The translations under genes and the position numbers were made by a program. Source: Vreelandella jeotgali Hwa (GTDB taxonomy: Bacteria; Pseudomonadota; Gammaproteobacteria; Pseudomonadales; Halomonadaceae). From it: a stretch of DNA of 64,000 nucleotides. Shown piece by piece: positions 17,856-28,428 of the stretch. Position 1 is the stretch's first letter, and each line of letters begins with the position of its first letter. The notes below the pieces were generated by a model. That model was given only the letters and a program-made list of their open reading frames with translations. It made no database searches and had not been told where the DNA came from. The stretch lies in the NCBI RefSeq assembly GCF_000334215.1, contig NZ_AMQY01000025.1, positions 1 through 64,000 of the forward strand. The letters are read 5' to 3'.

Positions 17856-19241
17856 ATGTTCAAAGGAATTACCCGTCTTTTAAACTTCGGAGAGCATTTG
17901 AAATCCCTCCACCCCGACAACGGCCAGGCCGTCACGACAACCCCCCGCATCATTCCGCGTACCGAGCATCCCATCTCGCGCCAGCACATCAGCGACGCCG
18001 CGCTCAAGGTACTTTACCGCCTGGACAGCGCAGGCTTTGATGCCTATCTCGTGGGCGGCTGCATCCGCGATGCGCTGCTGGGCAAGATGCCCAAGGACTT
18101 CGACGTGGCGACCAGTGCCACGCCCGAAGAGGTGCGCGACCTCTTCCGCAACTCGCGCATGATCGGCCGGCGCTTCCGCATTGTTCACGTCCGTTTTGGC
18201 CGCGAAACCATTGAAGTCACGACCTTTCGCGGCAAACCCCAGGAAGAGCACGCCGACCACATTGCCCGCCAGTCCGATGCCGGGCTACTGCTGCGCGACA
18301 ATGTCTGGGGCAACATCGAGGAAGACGCCAGACGCCGCGACTTCACCATCAACGCGCTGTACTACAGCATTGCCGACTGCAGCCTGCACGACTTTGCCAA
18401 CGGCGTGCAGGACATGGAAACGCGCACACTGCGCCTGATCGGCGACCCGGAAACCCGCTATCGGGAAGATCCGGTGCGCATGCTCCGCGCGGTGCGCTTT
18501 GCCGCCAAGCTGGACTTTACGCTGGACCCGATCACCGAAGCCCCGATTTATGACCTGGCACCGCTGCTGCTGCAAATCCCCCCGGCGCGGCTGTTTGACG
18601 AGGTGCTGAAGCTGTTCATGGCCGGCCACGGGCTGATGACATTCCGCATGCTCAGCCATTACGACCTTTTCGGCATGCTCTTTCCCGAAGCCGAGGAGGC
18701 CATGGCCGACGCCGCCTGGGTCGAGGATCTGATAGAAGCCGCGCTGGCCAATACCGACCGCCGCATTGCCGAGGGACGCCCGGTCACGCCGGCCTTTCTG
18801 CTTGCCGCCTTCCTTTGGGCGCCCGCAGCGGCGCGCCAGGCAGAGCTGAAGCAGAATGGCATGCCCGACGTTCCCGCCATGCAGACCGCCACTCAGCAGG
18901 TCATCTCGCGCCAGCTACACCACGTCTCGATTCCCAAGCGCTTCGGTATGCCCGTGCGCGATATCTGGGAGCTGCAGGCGCGACTGGGCAAGCGCCAGGG
19001 CAAACGCGCTTTCCAGACCCGCGAACATCCGCGCTTCCGCGCTGCCTATGATCTGCTGCTGCTGCGTGAACAGGCGGGCGAAATCCCCGCGGGGCTGGGC
19101 GACTGGTGGACCGCCTTTCAGCAGGGAGACGAACACGAAAAGCGCCGCCTGCTGAGCAAGGTGGGCAGCGACCCGGCCAGCCAGGGCAAACGCCGCAAGC
19201 GGCCACGCAAGCGCAAACCGCGCCCTCGCGTGGAAGAGTAG
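17856..19241 (+). CDS. pcnB: Poly(A) polymerase I
   Basis: Adds 3' poly(A) tails that mark RNAs for decay. The 461 residues hold the class II nucleotidyltransferase head (YLVGGCIRDALLGKMPKDFDVATSA, with the DFD metal-binding pair), an RRRDFTINAL block, the head-neck helices and a very basic C-terminal tail (GKRRKRPRKRKPRPR). The N-terminus MFKGITRLLNFGEHL is typical of longer PcnB forms. It lies downstream of the CrcZ-like RNA and before folK, the same order as in Pseudomonas. PcnB, rather than CCA-adding enzyme, is favoured by the basic tail and locus. Confidence 0.93.
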   Translation: MFKGITRLLNFGEHLKSLHPDNGQAVTTTPRIIPRTEHPISRQHISDAALKVLYRLDSAGFDAYLVGGCIRDALLGKMPKDFDVATSATPEEVRDLFRNSRMIGRRFRIVHVRFGRETIEVTTFRGKPQEEHADHIARQSDAGLLLRDNVWGNIEEDARRRDFTINALYYSIADCSLHDFANGVQDMETRTLRLIGDPETRYREDPVRMLRAVRFAAKLDFTLDPITEAPIYDLAPLLLQIPPARLFDEVLKLFMAGHGLMTFRMLSHYDLFGMLFPEAEEAMADAAWVEDLIEAALANTDRRIAEGRPVTPAFLLAAFLWAPAAARQAELKQNGMPDVPAMQTATQQVISRQLHHVSIPKRFGMPVRDIWELQARLGKRQGKRAFQTREHPRFRAAYDLLLLREQAGEIPAGLGDWWTAFQQGDEHEKRRLLSKVGSDPASQGKRRKRPRKRKPRPRVEE

Positions 19242-19248
19242 CCAACGC

Positions 19249-19746
19249 ATGTCATCAACATCCGACCGCCAAACATCGCTGGCCTACATCGGCCTGGGCA
19301 GCAACCTTGAGCAGCCGCAGCAGCAGGTAGCCACCGCTCTTGAGGAGCTGGATACGCTCACCCTGTGCCGCGTAACCGCCGCTTCCCGGCTATACGCCAG
19401 CCGCCCGGTCGGCCCTCAGGACCAGCCCGACTTCGTCAACGCCGTTGCCGCCGTCGAGACCGGCCTTTCACCGCTGGCACTGCTGGACCAGCTGCAAGCG
19501 CTGGAACAGCGCCACCGCCGCCGCCGGGAACGCCACTGGGGCCCGCGCACCCTGGATCTGGACGTGCTGCTGTTCGACCGCACGCCGATTGTGCACGAAC
19601 GTCTGCGCGTGCCGCACCCGTCCATGCACGAGCGCGCTTTCGTATTGCGCCCGCTATGCGAGATTGCCCCACGGCTGCCGCTGTACGAGCAGCCGCTATC
19701 GCAGTGGCTGGCCCGGCTCGACGACGATGTTACCCCGCTGAACTGA
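19249..19746 (+). CDS. folK: 2-amino-4-hydroxy-6-hydroxymethyldihydropteridine diphosphokinase
   Basis: Pyrophosphorylates 6-hydroxymethyl-7,8-dihydropterin in folate synthesis, giving the substrate for FolP (encoded at 36.7-37.6 kb here). The 165 residues contain the opening YIGLGSNLEQP, the FVNAVAAVET strand, and the signature RHWGPRTLDLDVLLFD with its metal-binding Asp residues. It starts seven bases after the pcnB stop, so the two are probably co-transcribed. The length is normal. Confidence 0.95.
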   Translation: MSSTSDRQTSLAYIGLGSNLEQPQQQVATALEELDTLTLCRVTAASRLYASRPVGPQDQPDFVNAVAAVETGLSPLALLDQLQALEQRHRRRRERHWGPRTLDLDVLLFDRTPIVHERLRVPHPSMHERAFVLRPLCEIAPRLPLYEQPLSQWLARLDDDVTPLN

Positions 19747-19899
19747 AGCCGCGTCGCGTTTTGCGTTCTGCTGCACGGCATTTGCTACCGTTCGACACAC
19801 CTCTCGACACCGGCAGCCGGTTCAGGTAACAATTCGGGATCATATTCGGCATCGGGCCCGCCTCGATGGCGACCGTTATTCGGCGTATGCCGCCTGCTG

Positions 19900-19944
19900 A
19901 AAACAACGATTTCGAAAGCAACGACCCTGCAACCAACGAGAGCC
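19900..19944. repeat. 15-bp degenerate repeat directly before panB
   Basis: Three exact-length units: AAAACAACGATTTCG (19900), AAAGCAACGACCCTG (19915) and CAACCAACGAGAGCC (19930), with CAACGA in phase in each. The last unit contains the likely panB ribosome-binding site. The rest of the folK-panB gap (202 bp) shows only weaker 12-bp duplications. Confidence 0.65.
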
Positions 19945-19948
19945 TGCC

Positions 19949-20740
19949 ATGAAAACCGTCACCCTGAACACGCTGCGCGAGTTCAAGCGCAGCGGCGAAA
20001 CGTTCAGCTGCCTGACCGCCTACGATGCCTCTTTCGCCCGCGCGGCCAGCGAGGCCGGTATCGACGTACTGCTGGTGGGCGACTCGCTGGGTATGGTGCT
20101 GCAAGGACACGGCAGCACTCTGCCGGTGACGCTCGACGACGTCTGCTACCACACCCGGGCAGCCGCCGCCGGGAAAGGCACCAGCCTGCTGATGGCCGAC
20201 CTGCCGTTCATGAGCAACGCTACCGTTGAGCGCACGCTGGAAGACAGCGCCGCGCTGATGCGCGCCGGCGCCGAGATCATCAAGGTCGAAGGCGAGGCGT
20301 GGATGGCCGACGGCGTGCGCGAGCTGACCCGCCGGGGCGTGCCGGTATGCGCTCACCTGGGGCTGACGCCGCAGACCGTACACCAGCTGGGCGGCTACAG
20401 GGTGCAGGGCCGCGATGCCGCCCACGCCGAGCGAATTATCGCCGATGCCCGCACCCTGGTCGACGCCGGTGCCTCGATCATTTTGCTCGAGTGCGTACCG
20501 GCCAGCCTGGGGCGTGCCGTGACCGAGGCGCTGGATGTTCCGGTTATCGGCATTGGCGCCGGCCCCGGCACCGACGGCCAGATACTGGTCATGCATGACA
20601 TCCTGGGCGTCAGCGCCGGGCGGGCGCCGCGCTTTGTGAAAAACTATATGCAGGACGCCGACAACGTGCAGGACGCCTTCGCACGCTATCATGCCGAGGT
20701 CAAGCAAGGCGCGTTCCCCACAGACGACCACTGTTTCTGA
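19949..20740 (+). CDS. panB: 3-methyl-2-oxobutanoate hydroxymethyltransferase
   Basis: First committed step of pantothenate synthesis: transfers a hydroxymethyl group from methylene-THF to 2-oxoisovalerate. The 263-residue TIM-barrel protein has the family segments CLTAYDASFARAASEAGID, VGDSLGMVLQGH, KVEGEAWMAD and PVIGIGAGPGTDGQILVMHD. Its 2-oxoisovalerate precursor comes from the valine pathway, whose first enzyme is also encoded in this window (ilvBN). One base separates its stop from the panC start, so panBC form an operon. Confidence 0.96.
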   Translation: MKTVTLNTLREFKRSGETFSCLTAYDASFARAASEAGIDVLLVGDSLGMVLQGHGSTLPVTLDDVCYHTRAAAAGKGTSLLMADLPFMSNATVERTLEDSAALMRAGAEIIKVEGEAWMADGVRELTRRGVPVCAHLGLTPQTVHQLGGYRVQGRDAAHAERIIADARTLVDAGASIILLECVPASLGRAVTEALDVPVIGIGAGPGTDGQILVMHDILGVSAGRAPRFVKNYMQDADNVQDAFARYHAEVKQGAFPTDDHCF

Positions 20741-20741
20741 T

Positions 20742-21590
20742 ATGCATACCCTGCAAACCATCGAAGCGCTTGACGACTGTCTGGCCGGCCCCCGCCGGCG
20801 CGGCCAGCGTATTGCGCTGGTGCCGACCATGGGCAACCTGCACGCCGGCCACCTGGCGCTTGTACATCACGCGCGCCGCGAAGCCGATCTGGTTGTCACC
20901 AGCCTGTTCGTCAATCCACTGCAGTTCAGCCCCGGGGAAGATCTGGATGCCTATCCACGCACCTTCGCCGACGACCGGGCCGCGCTGGAAGCTGCCGGCT
21001 GTGACGTCCTCTTCGCGCCGTCTACTCGTACGCTCTATCCCAATGGGCTCGACGGCCTCACCCGGGTGCAGGTACCCGGCGTCAGCGAAGGGCTCTGTGG
21101 CGGCTCGCGCCCCGGGCATTTCGACGGCGTGGCCACGGTTGTCAGCATGCTGCTACACCTGGTCGCACCGCACCTGGCGTGCTTCGGCGAGAAGGACTAC
21201 CAGCAGCTGGCGGTCATCCGCAAAATGGTCGCCGATCTGCATATTCCCGTGGAAATTGCCGGCGTTCCCATCGTGCGCGCCGACGACGGGCTCGCGCTGT
21301 CGTCACGCAACGGCTATTTGAGCCCGAACGAGCGGACCACAGCGCCCAAGCTGTATCGCATACTCGGCGCCATGCGCGACCGGCTCGCCCGGGGCGAGGT
21401 GCCCGCCAACGTCCTCGATGACGGCCATCGGGCTCTACGCGAGGCGGGCTTCACCCCGGATTATCTCGCGCTGCGCGATACCCACCTGGCCCCGGTCGAG
21501 GCCGATACCCGGGACGCCGTGCTGCTGGCGGCCGCCTACCTGGGGCCGGCCCGCCTGATTGACAACCTGACGCTGCAACTTCCAGCCTGA
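20742..21590 (+). CDS. panC: Pantothenate synthetase
   Basis: Condenses pantoate with beta-alanine using ATP. The 282 residues have the class I nucleotidyltransferase motif MGNLHAGHLALV, the FVNPLQF segment, CFGEKDYQQLAVIRKMV, and the KMSKS-like LSSRNGYLSP. ATG 20742 gives the normal start MHTLQTIEALDD; the open frame begins earlier, inside panB. It is probably translated together with panB. The gene ends 155 bp before panD. Confidence 0.96.
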   Translation: MHTLQTIEALDDCLAGPRRRGQRIALVPTMGNLHAGHLALVHHARREADLVVTSLFVNPLQFSPGEDLDAYPRTFADDRAALEAAGCDVLFAPSTRTLYPNGLDGLTRVQVPGVSEGLCGGSRPGHFDGVATVVSMLLHLVAPHLACFGEKDYQQLAVIRKMVADLHIPVEIAGVPIVRADDGLALSSRNGYLSPNERTTAPKLYRILGAMRDRLARGEVPANVLDDGHRALREAGFTPDYLALRDTHLAPVEADTRDAVLLAAAYLGPARLIDNLTLQLPA

Positions 21591-21693
21591 TCGGTCGGGG
21601 ATACTTGCTCATGGCCGCCGACACGGCTACGTTGACGCCGTCTTTAACCACAACAGGGTAGCCGCCGGTTTTGTCACAGCGCTTTTGGCTACC

Positions 21694-21723
21694 TTGATTC
21701 ACGCTATTCTCATTCACGACATT
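21694..21723. repeat. Two 15-bp repeat units before panD
   Basis: TTGATTCACGCTATT (21694) and CTCATTCACGACATT (21709) share ATTCACG in phase. Only two units are present, so this is a weak member of the repeat set. Confidence 0.45.
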
Positions 21724-21745
21724 TCCCCGCCGCAGAGGATTTTCC

Positions 21746-22126
21746 ATGCATACCGTCATGCTCAAGGCCAAACTGCACATGGCTCGCGTTACCCATGCCG
21801 TGCTCCACTATGAAGGCTCCTGCGCCATTGACGGCGAGTTGCTGGACATGGCCGGGATTCGTGAGAACGAGCAGGTACAGATCTACAACGTCGCCAGCGG
21901 CTCGCGCATTACCACTTACGCCATTCGCGGCGAGGAAGGCTCGAAGATCATTTCCATCAACGGCGCCGCGGCTCATCACGGCAGCCCCGGCGATATCGTG
22001 ATCATCTGCAGCTACGGCCACTACGCCGAAAGCGAGCTGGACGATCACCAGCCGTCACTGGTGTATCTCCAGGAAGGCAACGAAGTCAGCCACACCAGTA
22101 ACGCCATCCCCGTGCAGCTGGCCTGA
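21746..22126 (+). CDS. panD: Aspartate 1-decarboxylase proenzyme
   Basis: Makes beta-alanine for PanC. The 126-residue proenzyme self-cleaves between Gly24 and Ser25 (YEGSCAIDG) to form a pyruvoyl group on the new N-terminus. Lys9 and the later [13 protein letters not shown] and [16 protein letters not shown] segments are typical. A strong GAGGA site precedes ATG 21746. It is separated from panBC by 155 bp with no terminator seen, so it may be co-transcribed or have its own promoter. Confidence 0.96.
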   Translation: MHTVMLKAKLHMARVTHAVLHYEGSCAIDGELLDMAGIRENEQVQIYNVASGSRITTYAIRGEEGSKIISINGAAAHHGSPGDIVIICSYGHYAESELDDHQPSLVYLQEGNEVSHTSNAIPVQLA

Positions 22127-22183
22127 CCCGCCGCCCGAGGGCGGCAGCTGCCCGAGACTACTATCGCAATCGAGGAGGTTGGT

Positions 22184-23359
22184 ATGCAGGATGTCGTAAT
22201 CGTCGCCGCCAAACGCAGCGCCATCGGCACGTTCGGCGGTTCGCTGGCGGATATGCCGGCCAGCGAGATTGGCGCCCAGGTCATCCGGGATGTGCTGGAG
22301 ACCACCGGCGTTGCCCCCGAAGAGGTCGATGAAGTCCTGCTCGGCCAGGTGCTCACCGCCGGCACCGGGCAGAATCCCGCACGCCAGGCCGCCATCGGTG
22401 GCGGGCTGCCGCACGGGGTGCCGGCCATGACGCTCAACAAGGTCTGCGGCTCGGGGCTCAAGGCGCTGCACCTGGCGACTCAGGCCATTCGCTGCGGCGA
22501 CGCCGATATGGTGCTGGCCGGCGGTCAGGAAACCATGTCCGCCGCACCGCACCTGCTGCCCCACTCGCGCAAGGGCCAACGCATGGGCGACTGGAAAGCC
22601 GTCGACTCGATGATTCGCGACGGCCTGTGGGACGCGTTCAACGACTACCACATGGGCATCACCGCGGAGAATCTGGCCGAGGATTACGCAATCAGCCGTG
22701 AAGCCATGGACGCTTTTGCCGCCGATTCGCAGCAAAAAGCGCACAGCGCGGTGGAAAGCGGTCGCTTTGCCGGCCAGATCACCCCGATAGACGTACCCGG
22801 CCGCAAGGGCGAGACCACGCAGTTCGATACTGACGAAGGCCCCCGCCAACTGACTGCCGAGAAACTCGGCGGCCTGCGCCCGGCATTCAAAAAGGATGGC
22901 CGCGTGACCGCCGGCAACGCCTCGGGCATTAACGACGGTGCCGCCATTGTCATGCTGTGCTCGGCGGCCCGGGCCGAGGCGCTGGGACTCGAGCCGCTGG
23001 CACGCATTAGCGGCTACGCCAACGCCGGAGTGGACCCAGCGATCATGGGCATCGGCCCGGCACCGGCCACCCGCCGCTGCCTGGCCAAGGCCGGATGGCA
23101 GATGGACGATCTCGACCTGATCGAGGCCAACGAAGCCTTTGCCGCCCAGGCGCTGGCGGTCAACCAGGAACTGGGCTGGGACCCCTCACGCATCAACGTC
23201 AACGGCGGCGCCATTGCGCTGGGGCATCCCATCGGCGCCTCGGGTTGCCGCATTCTGGTGACGCTGGTTCACGAAATGCTCGCCCGGGACGCGCACAAGG
23301 GCCTGGCCACGCTGTGCATCGGCGGCGGTCAGGGCGTGGCCCTGGCCATCGAACGCTAG
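22184..23359 (+). CDS. Acetyl-CoA C-acetyltransferase (thiolase)
   Basis: Biosynthetic-type thiolase that condenses or cleaves acetoacetyl-CoA. The 391 residues have the nucleophile Cys88 ([11 protein letters not shown]), His348 ([14 protein letters not shown]) and the acid/base Cys378 (TLCIGGGQG). Length and motifs fit PhaA/AtoB. PhaA would feed polyhydroxybutyrate synthesis, common in Halomonas, but no phaB or phaC is adjacent, so the pathway is not decided. GAGGAGG lies before ATG 22184. It converges with the MFS gene and overlaps it by four bases. Confidence 0.93.
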   Translation: MQDVVIVAAKRSAIGTFGGSLADMPASEIGAQVIRDVLETTGVAPEEVDEVLLGQVLTAGTGQNPARQAAIGGGLPHGVPAMTLNKVCGSGLKALHLATQAIRCGDADMVLAGGQETMSAAPHLLPHSRKGQRMGDWKAVDSMIRDGLWDAFNDYHMGITAENLAEDYAISREAMDAFAADSQQKAHSAVESGRFAGQITPIDVPGRKGETTQFDTDEGPRQLTAEKLGGLRPAFKKDGRVTAGNASGINDGAAIVMLCSAARAEALGLEPLARISGYANAGVDPAIMGIGPAPATRRCLAKAGWQMDDLDLIEANEAFAAQALAVNQELGWDPSRINVNGGAIALGHPIGASGCRILVTLVHEMLARDAHKGLATLCIGGGQGVALAIER

Positions 23360-24582
23360 CCCCTGGGCCCGCCCTGAGTCACCAGCCGCGCCGGCGTGGC
23401 GATAATCAACACCGCGCCGGCCATGAATAGCGCTGATGCCGCCCAGAGGGTGCCGGTCAGGCCAATGCCGTCGACCAGACGGCCGCCAAACAGCGCCCCG
23501 GTACCGATGGAAAAGTTGAACACGAAGGCCATCAGCGCATTGGCCGCCTCGGTGTTGGGGGCAGTGCGCAACAACCACGTCTGAATGCTCACCGCGACGC
23601 TGCCAAAGATGGCGCCCCACAGCATCAGCAGCGCGATGCCGGTGGCCGGCACCACCCCGAGCAGCGGAAAACTGCCCACCACAGCCAGCAACGTGCAGGG
23701 AATCAACAGCACCGCGGTGTAGGGATGCCGCCCGGCAAACAGGCCTGCGGCGACGTTGCCCACAATGCCCGCCGCCCCGTAAAGCAACAGCAGGCTGCCG
23801 ACCTGGCCGATGGCGATACCGCTGATGTCCTGAAGCACCGGGCTGATAAAAGTGTAGGCGGCAAAATGGCCGACCACCACCAGCCCGGTGGTCATCACTG
23901 CGACCCGCACTCCCCGGGTCGCCAGCTGCTCGCCCAGGGTGGCCAGGCGCACCGGCTCCCGGGGCGGAAGGCTCGGCAGCCAGCACCAGAGCGCAGCGGC
24001 GGTCGCCAGGCTGAACCCGCCCAGAGCGGCAAAGGCGATCCGCCAGTGGGTCCACTCGCCCAGCAGCGTTCCCAGCGGCACGCCCAGCACCGAGGCCCCG
24101 GCAATGCCGCCAAAGATGACCGTCATGGCCCGGGATACCTGCGCCGGCGCCACCAGCCGCGGCGCCAGACCGCCGGCAATGGCCCAGAAACCGCCGATAC
24201 TCATACCCACCAGCACCCGTGCACCCAGCAGCAGCCAGAAATTGCCGGCCACCGCCGACAGACCGCTGGCGACGACCATCAGCAGCATCATCAGCGTCAG
24301 CATGATCCGCCGATCGAGCCGACCCACGGCCACGGGCAAAAGCGGCGCGGAAAACGCCGCTACCACGCCGGGCACAGTGACCATCAGCCCGGCGATGCCC
24401 GGCGTGACGTCCAGCGCCCCGGCCACCTGGGAGAGCAGCCCGATGGGCAGCTGCTCGGCGGTGACCAGCAGAAAGATGCCCGCCATAACCGCAACCACGC
24501 CCCACCAGGGGGCGGCTGAATTCGGGTTGCCTGAAGTCGCGTTTACCGACTCCACGCTCCGCTCCTGAGGTTCTTCCATCAC
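23356..24582 (-). CDS. MFS transporter, DHA1-like exporter
   Basis: Predicted 12-helix inner-membrane proton-coupled exporter; the substrate is unknown. The 408 residues begin with a polar stretch (1-25), then hydrophobic segments throughout. [25 protein letters not shown] resembles AraJ/YdeA/NepI-type efflux proteins of the DHA1 group, and there is an RxxDRR-like loop (VGRLDRR) between helices 2 and 3. No regulator sits beside it. It converges with the thiolase gene, the two 3' ends overlapping by four bases. Confidence 0.85.
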   Translation of the reverse strand: MMEEPQERSVESVNATSGNPNSAAPWWGVVAVMAGIFLLVTAEQLPIGLLSQVAGALDVTPGIAGLMVTVPGVVAAFSAPLLPVAVGRLDRRIMLTLMMLLMVVASGLSAVAGNFWLLLGARVLVGMSIGGFWAIAGGLAPRLVAPAQVSRAMTVIFGGIAGASVLGVPLGTLLGEWTHWRIAFAALGGFSLATAAALWCWLPSLPPREPVRLATLGEQLATRGVRVAVMTTGLVVVGHFAAYTFISPVLQDISGIAIGQVGSLLLLYGAAGIVGNVAAGLFAGRHPYTAVLLIPCTLLAVVGSFPLLGVVPATGIALLMLWGAIFGSVAVSIQTWLLRTAPNTEAANALMAFVFNFSIGTGALFGGRLVDGIGLTGTLWAASALFMAGAVLIIATPARLVTQGGPRG

Positions 24583-24625
24583 CGGCCTCTACTCCCGGGT
24601 GAATAATCGGCGATCCAAACGCCGA

Positions 24626-24655
24626 CGCCCCCGCCGCTTCAAAGCGACGGGGGCG
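24626..24655 (-). terminator. Hairpin downstream of pnp
   Basis: A GC-rich stem of 12 or more pairs (24626-24638 with 24643-24655, one mismatch) lies 22 bp after the pnp stop. Only a short T-run (GTTTGG) follows on the minus strand, so it is a weak terminator or an RNA 3'-end stabiliser. Confidence 0.5.
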
Positions 24656-24676
24656 CCGACGGCATAGCGGCAACGA

Positions 24677-26830
24677 TCAGCTTTGCGACTCGACCGCAGC
24701 GGCTTCTTCGGCGGCCAACGCGGCCCGGTCGTCCTCGGTAATCTCCTTGACCGAGAGTTTGACCCGTTTGCGGTTGTCGATATCCAGCACCTTGACGACA
24801 GCCTCATCGCCTTCGTTGAAGTAGTCGCGCACGTTTTCCACCCGCTCGGGGATAATCTGGGAAATATGCACCAGGCCGTCGGTGCCCGGCATGATGTTCA
24901 CGAAAGCGCCAAAGTCGGCAATGCGCACCACCTTGCCACGGTACAGCTTGCCGATTTCGGGCTCGGCGATAACCTCGAGCACCGTCTTCTCGGCGGCGCT
25001 GGCAGCCTGCTTGCTCTCGGCGTAAATGCGCACCGTGCCGTCGTCATCCACATCGACGGACGCGCCGGTCTCTTCGCAGATCCTGCGGATGGTCGCACCA
25101 CCCTTGCCGATGACGTCGCGGATTTTCTTCGCGTCAATCTGCATCGTGCGCATCGACGGCGCGTTGTCCGACACCTCATCACGGCTGTCGCCAATCACCG
25201 CGTTCATCCGCGCAAGAATGTCCTGACGCGCCCTGTGAGCCTGCTGCAGGGCAGTCTCCATAATATCTTCGTCGATCCCCTCGATCTTGATATCCATCTG
25301 CAGGGCGGTAACGCCTTCGGCGGAGCCGGCGACCTTGAAATCCATATCGCCCAGGTGGTCTTCATCGCCGAGGATATCCGTCAGCACGGCAACGCCGTGG
25401 TCTTCCCGGACCAGGCCCATGGCGATCCCCGCCACCGGTGCCTTGAGCGGCACGCCGGCATCCATCAGCGCCAGCGACGAGCCGCACACCGAGGCCATCG
25501 AGCTGGAGCCGTTGGACTCGGTGATTTCCGATACCACGCGAATGGTATAGGGGAAGGCATCCTGATCCGGCAGCATGGCCTGAACACCGCGCCGCGCCAG
25601 ACGACCGTGGCCGACCTCCCGGCGCTTGGGTCCGCCGATGAATCCGGTCTCGCCCACGCAGTACGGCGGAAAGTTGTAGTGCAGCATGAAGCGATCCTTG
25701 CGCTCGCCTTCCAGCGACTCGATGCGCTGGGAGTCGCGCAGGGTCCCCAAAGTGGCGACGGCAATCGCCTGGGTCTCGCCGCGGGTGAAAATGGCAGAGC
25801 CGTGAGTTTTCGGCAGCGCGCCCACTTCGATATCCAGCGGGCGCACGGTTTGGTTATCGCGGCCGTCGATACGCGGCTCGCCGTTCACCACCCGGGAACG
25901 CACCACCCGCTTTTCCAGCGCGGCAAAGGCGCCTTTCACCGCCGCTACGGGGAAGTGGCTCCCGGTCGACGCTGCATCGCTTGCGCCCAGCTCGGCAACG
26001 CCTTCTTCCCGAAGCGCTTCCAGCGCGTCCTGGCGCGCCATCTTGTCGGTAATGCGATAGGCATCGCCGACTCTGTCGGCAAAGCCGTCGGCCAGGGCCG
26101 CCTCCAGCGCCGGATCGGCGGCCGCGGGCTGCCAGTCCCAGCGCGGCTTGCCGGCATCCGCCACCAGTTCGTCGATCACGCTGATGGCCGTCTGCATTTC
26201 CTGGTGCCCGTAAAGCACGGCGCCCAGCATCTCGTCTTCCAGCAGCTCGCTGGCTTCCGACTCCACCATCAGCACGGCGTTGGCGGTGCCCGCCACCACC
26301 ATATTCAGCTCGGACTCGGCAAGCTCGTCGACGCTGGGGTTGAGGAAGTAGCCCTGCTCGTCGTTGAGGCCCACCCGGGCGGCACCGATGGGGCCGCTGA
26401 ACGGCACGCCGGCAATGCCCAGCGCGGCCGAGGTGCCCAGCATCGCCGCGATATCCGGATCCTGGTTGCGGTCGGCCGACAGCACCGTGCAAACCACCTG
26501 TACCTCGTTCATGAAGCCGTCGGGAAACAGCGGGCGGATGGGCCGGTCGATCAGCCTGGAGGTCAGCGTTTCCTTCTCGGTCGGGCGCCCTTCACGCTTG
26601 AGAAAACCGCCGGGAATCCGGCCCACGGCATAGGTCCTTTCCTGGTAGTGAACCGACAGCGGAAAAAACGCCTGGCCGGGTTTTGCCTCTTTCCGGGCGA
26701 CGACGGTACACAGCACGACGGTGTCGTCCATGGTCACCATAACGGCGCCGGAGGCCTGGCGAGCAATACGCCCGGTTTCGAGCGTGACGGTACTGCGACC
26801 GTAGGAGAACGTCTTTTTGACCGAATTCAC
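24677..26830 (-). CDS. pnp: Polyribonucleotide nucleotidyltransferase (PNPase)
   Basis: 3'-5' phosphorolytic RNA exonuclease, a core of RNA decay. The 717 residues have two RNase PH domains separated by a helical domain, a KH domain ([20 protein letters not shown]) and a C-terminal S1 domain. I chose GTG 26830 because AAAGGA stands just upstream and it gives the family N-terminus [10 protein letters not shown]; the open frame to 27013 adds 61 non-homologous residues. It is last in the rimP-to-pnp cluster. The 271-bp rpsO-pnp spacer holds two hairpins and a possible -10 box TAGAAT (complement of 26943-26948). Confidence 0.96.
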   Translation of the reverse strand: MNSVKKTFSYGRSTVTLETGRIARQASGAVMVTMDDTVVLCTVVARKEAKPGQAFFPLSVHYQERTYAVGRIPGGFLKREGRPTEKETLTSRLIDRPIRPLFPDGFMNEVQVVCTVLSADRNQDPDIAAMLGTSAALGIAGVPFSGPIGAARVGLNDEQGYFLNPSVDELAESELNMVVAGTANAVLMVESEASELLEDEMLGAVLYGHQEMQTAISVIDELVADAGKPRWDWQPAAADPALEAALADGFADRVGDAYRITDKMARQDALEALREEGVAELGASDAASTGSHFPVAAVKGAFAALEKRVVRSRVVNGEPRIDGRDNQTVRPLDIEVGALPKTHGSAIFTRGETQAIAVATLGTLRDSQRIESLEGERKDRFMLHYNFPPYCVGETGFIGGPKRREVGHGRLARRGVQAMLPDQDAFPYTIRVVSEITESNGSSSMASVCGSSLALMDAGVPLKAPVAGIAMGLVREDHGVAVLTDILGDEDHLGDMDFKVAGSAEGVTALQMDIKIEGIDEDIMETALQQAHRARQDILARMNAVIGDSRDEVSDNAPSMRTMQIDAKKIRDVIGKGGATIRRICEETGASVDVDDDGTVRIYAESKQAASAAEKTVLEVIAEPEIGKLYRGKVVRIADFGAFVNIMPGTDGLVHISQIIPERVENVRDYFNEGDEAVVKVLDIDNRKRVKLSVKEITEDDRAALAAEEAAAVESQS

Positions 26831-27012
26831 GGCAATGTCCTTTCGCGTTGGGATCGACTTGTCTTTACCACGGCGCGTTGACAGCTGCTGGTGATAATGG
26901 GCGGCACCAATACCGCTGACACAGCTAGCTCGGCTCGGGGCCATTCTAGGCGCTGGACCGCGCGGCGACCACCGCCCACGCCGCCTGTTGGCAATAACCG
27001 GAGTGCAACGCA

Positions 27013-27041
27013 AAACGGGCAGCCCACTGGGCTGCCCGTTT
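27013..27041 (-). terminator. Terminator between rpsO and pnp
   Basis: A perfect 13-bp stem (27013-27025 with 27029-27041, loop ACT) ends in TTTT on the minus strand. It would limit read-through from rpsO into pnp. Confidence 0.75.
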
Positions 27042-27052
27042 GGCCTGACGCA

Positions 27053-27088
27053 GAAGAGCCGCTATCCGCGTGCGCAGTGCGGCTCTTC
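27053..27088 (-). other. Processing-type hairpin after rpsO
   Basis: A 10-bp perfect inverted repeat (27053-27062 with 27079-27088) with a 16-base loop lies directly after the rpsO stop, before the terminator stem. In E. coli the rpsO-pnp spacer carries RNase III/RNase E sites; this may be an equivalent processing element (inference). Confidence 0.5.
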
Positions 27089-27101
27089 CTGTCGGATGCA
27101 C

Positions 27102-27371
27102 TTAGCGACGCAGGCCAAGGCTCTGGATGATTGTCTGATAGCGGCTATAGTCCTTGCGCTTCAGATAATCCAGCAGCTTGCGGCGCTGGTTGACCATGCG
27201 AATCAGGCCACGACGCGAGTGGTGATCCTGACTGTTGCTCTTGAAGTGGCTCTGCAGGCCGTTGATGTTGGCGCTCAGCAGGGCAACCTGAACCTCGGGA
27301 GATCCGGTATCGTTTTCGCCACGGCCGTATTCGTTAACAATCTCGGCTTTCTGTTCAGCGGTTAGTGCCAT
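27102..27371 (-). CDS. rpsO: Ribosomal protein S15
   Basis: Primary 16S rRNA-binding protein of the small subunit platform. The 89 residues match the universal length (E. coli 89) and contain [17 protein letters not shown] and [21 protein letters not shown]. The ATG at 27371 (MALTAEQK) follows an AGAAAC-type weak site; the open frame extends 16 codons upstream into the spacer without homology. It lies between truB and pnp as in E. coli, where S15 represses its own mRNA; no such element was resolved here. Confidence 0.97.
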   Translation of the reverse strand: MALTAEQKAEIVNEYGRGENDTGSPEVQVALLSANINGLQSHFKSNSQDHHSRRGLIRMVNQRRKLLDYLKRKDYSRYQTIIQSLGLRR

Positions 27372-27468
27372 CTGTTTCTCCAGTAAGCAATATGCCTGAA
27401 AATGAATGAGAGAGACCACGCATATTTGCAGTCTCGATGAACCCTGCCCGTCACCCGCCGCTTTCGGC

Positions 27469-28428
27469 TCAGGAACGGGCAGCAGCGGTATTCAACAGCC
27501 GCTTTGGCGCTACGGTTGGCGCCTCGCCGGCATCGCCGGCCACTGATCCCAGACCGGCAAAGGCACCGGCATGATAAAGCCTGACAATGGCGCCGTCGTC
27601 CAGCTCGGCGGCCGGCGACCCGGCCGCCAGCTGCGCCTGCTGACCGTGAACCAGCCGCCCGTGAGCAGCGTCATCAAGCGTCAGCGCCGGCAGGTGTTCC
27701 ACCAGCACGTCCGGCGTCATCAGCCGGGCTTCCCTGTCCGCCTGGTCTTCGAGGGCTTCCAGCGCCTCCAGTGTCCACATGCCGGCGGCCTGAAACGGCC
27801 CGGTTTGCAACCGCCTGAGCGCGGAGATATGCGCTCCACCGCCCAACGCCAGACCGATATCTTCGGCCAGCGTGCGGATGTAGGTGCCCTTGCTGCAGCT
27901 TACCTCCATGTCGAAGGCGCTGTTGCCCGAGGCACGATCAAGCGCTGCGAGGCGGGCATGATACACGCTTATGCGCCGTGCTGCACGCTCTACATGCTGC
28001 CCTTCCCGGGCCAGCTCGTAAAGCCTGCGGCCCTGGTGCTTGAGCGCGGAATACATCGGCGGGATCTGGTCGATCTCACCGCGAAAGCGCTCGAGCACCG
28101 CCTCGATACCGGCCTCATCAAGCGCCGGCACCTCGCGGCGCTCGACGACCTCGCCGTCGGCATCGCCGGTGTCGGTTATCACGCCGGGCTCGACTCGTGC
28201 GCGATAGACCTTGTCAGCGTCCAGCAAATAGGCGGAAAACTTGGTTGCCTCCCCCAGGCAAATCGGCAGCAGGCCGGTCGCCATGGGATCGAGGGTGCCG
28301 GTGTGGCCCGCCTTTTGCGCCTGAAACAGCCGGCGCACACGCTGCAGCGCCTGATTGCTGGACAGGCCCGCGGGCTTGTCCAGCAGGAGCACGCCGTTGA
28401 CCGGCAGGCCGCGACGCCGACGCGCCAT
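27469..28428 (-). CDS. truB: tRNA pseudouridine(55) synthase
   Basis: Makes pseudouridine 55 in the T loop of tRNAs and acts as a tRNA chaperone. The 319 residues carry the catalytic Asp47 in [23 protein letters not shown], the KVYRARV strand and a C-terminal PUA-like domain. Its ATG overlaps the rbfA stop by one base (TAATG), indicating coupling within the rbfA-truB pair. Confidence 0.96.
   Translation of the reverse strand: MARRRRGLPVNGVLLLDKPAGLSSNQALQRVRRLFQAQKAGHTGTLDPMATGLLPICLGEATKFSAYLLDADKVYRARVEPGVITDTGDADGEVVERREVPALDEAGIEAVLERFRGEIDQIPPMYSALKHQGRRLYELAREGQHVERAARRISVYHARLAALDRASGNSAFDMEVSCSKGTYIRTLAEDIGLALGGGAHISALRRLQTGPFQAAGMWTLEALEALEDQADREARLMTPDVLVEHLPALTLDDAAHGRLVHGQQAQLAAGSPAAELDDGAIVRLYHAGAFAGLGSVAGDAGEAPTVAPKRLLNTAAARS

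Noticed and set aside
27372..27419. Extended start of rpsO
   Set aside because: The extra 16 residues are not part of S15, whose length is fixed at 89 from ATG 27371.
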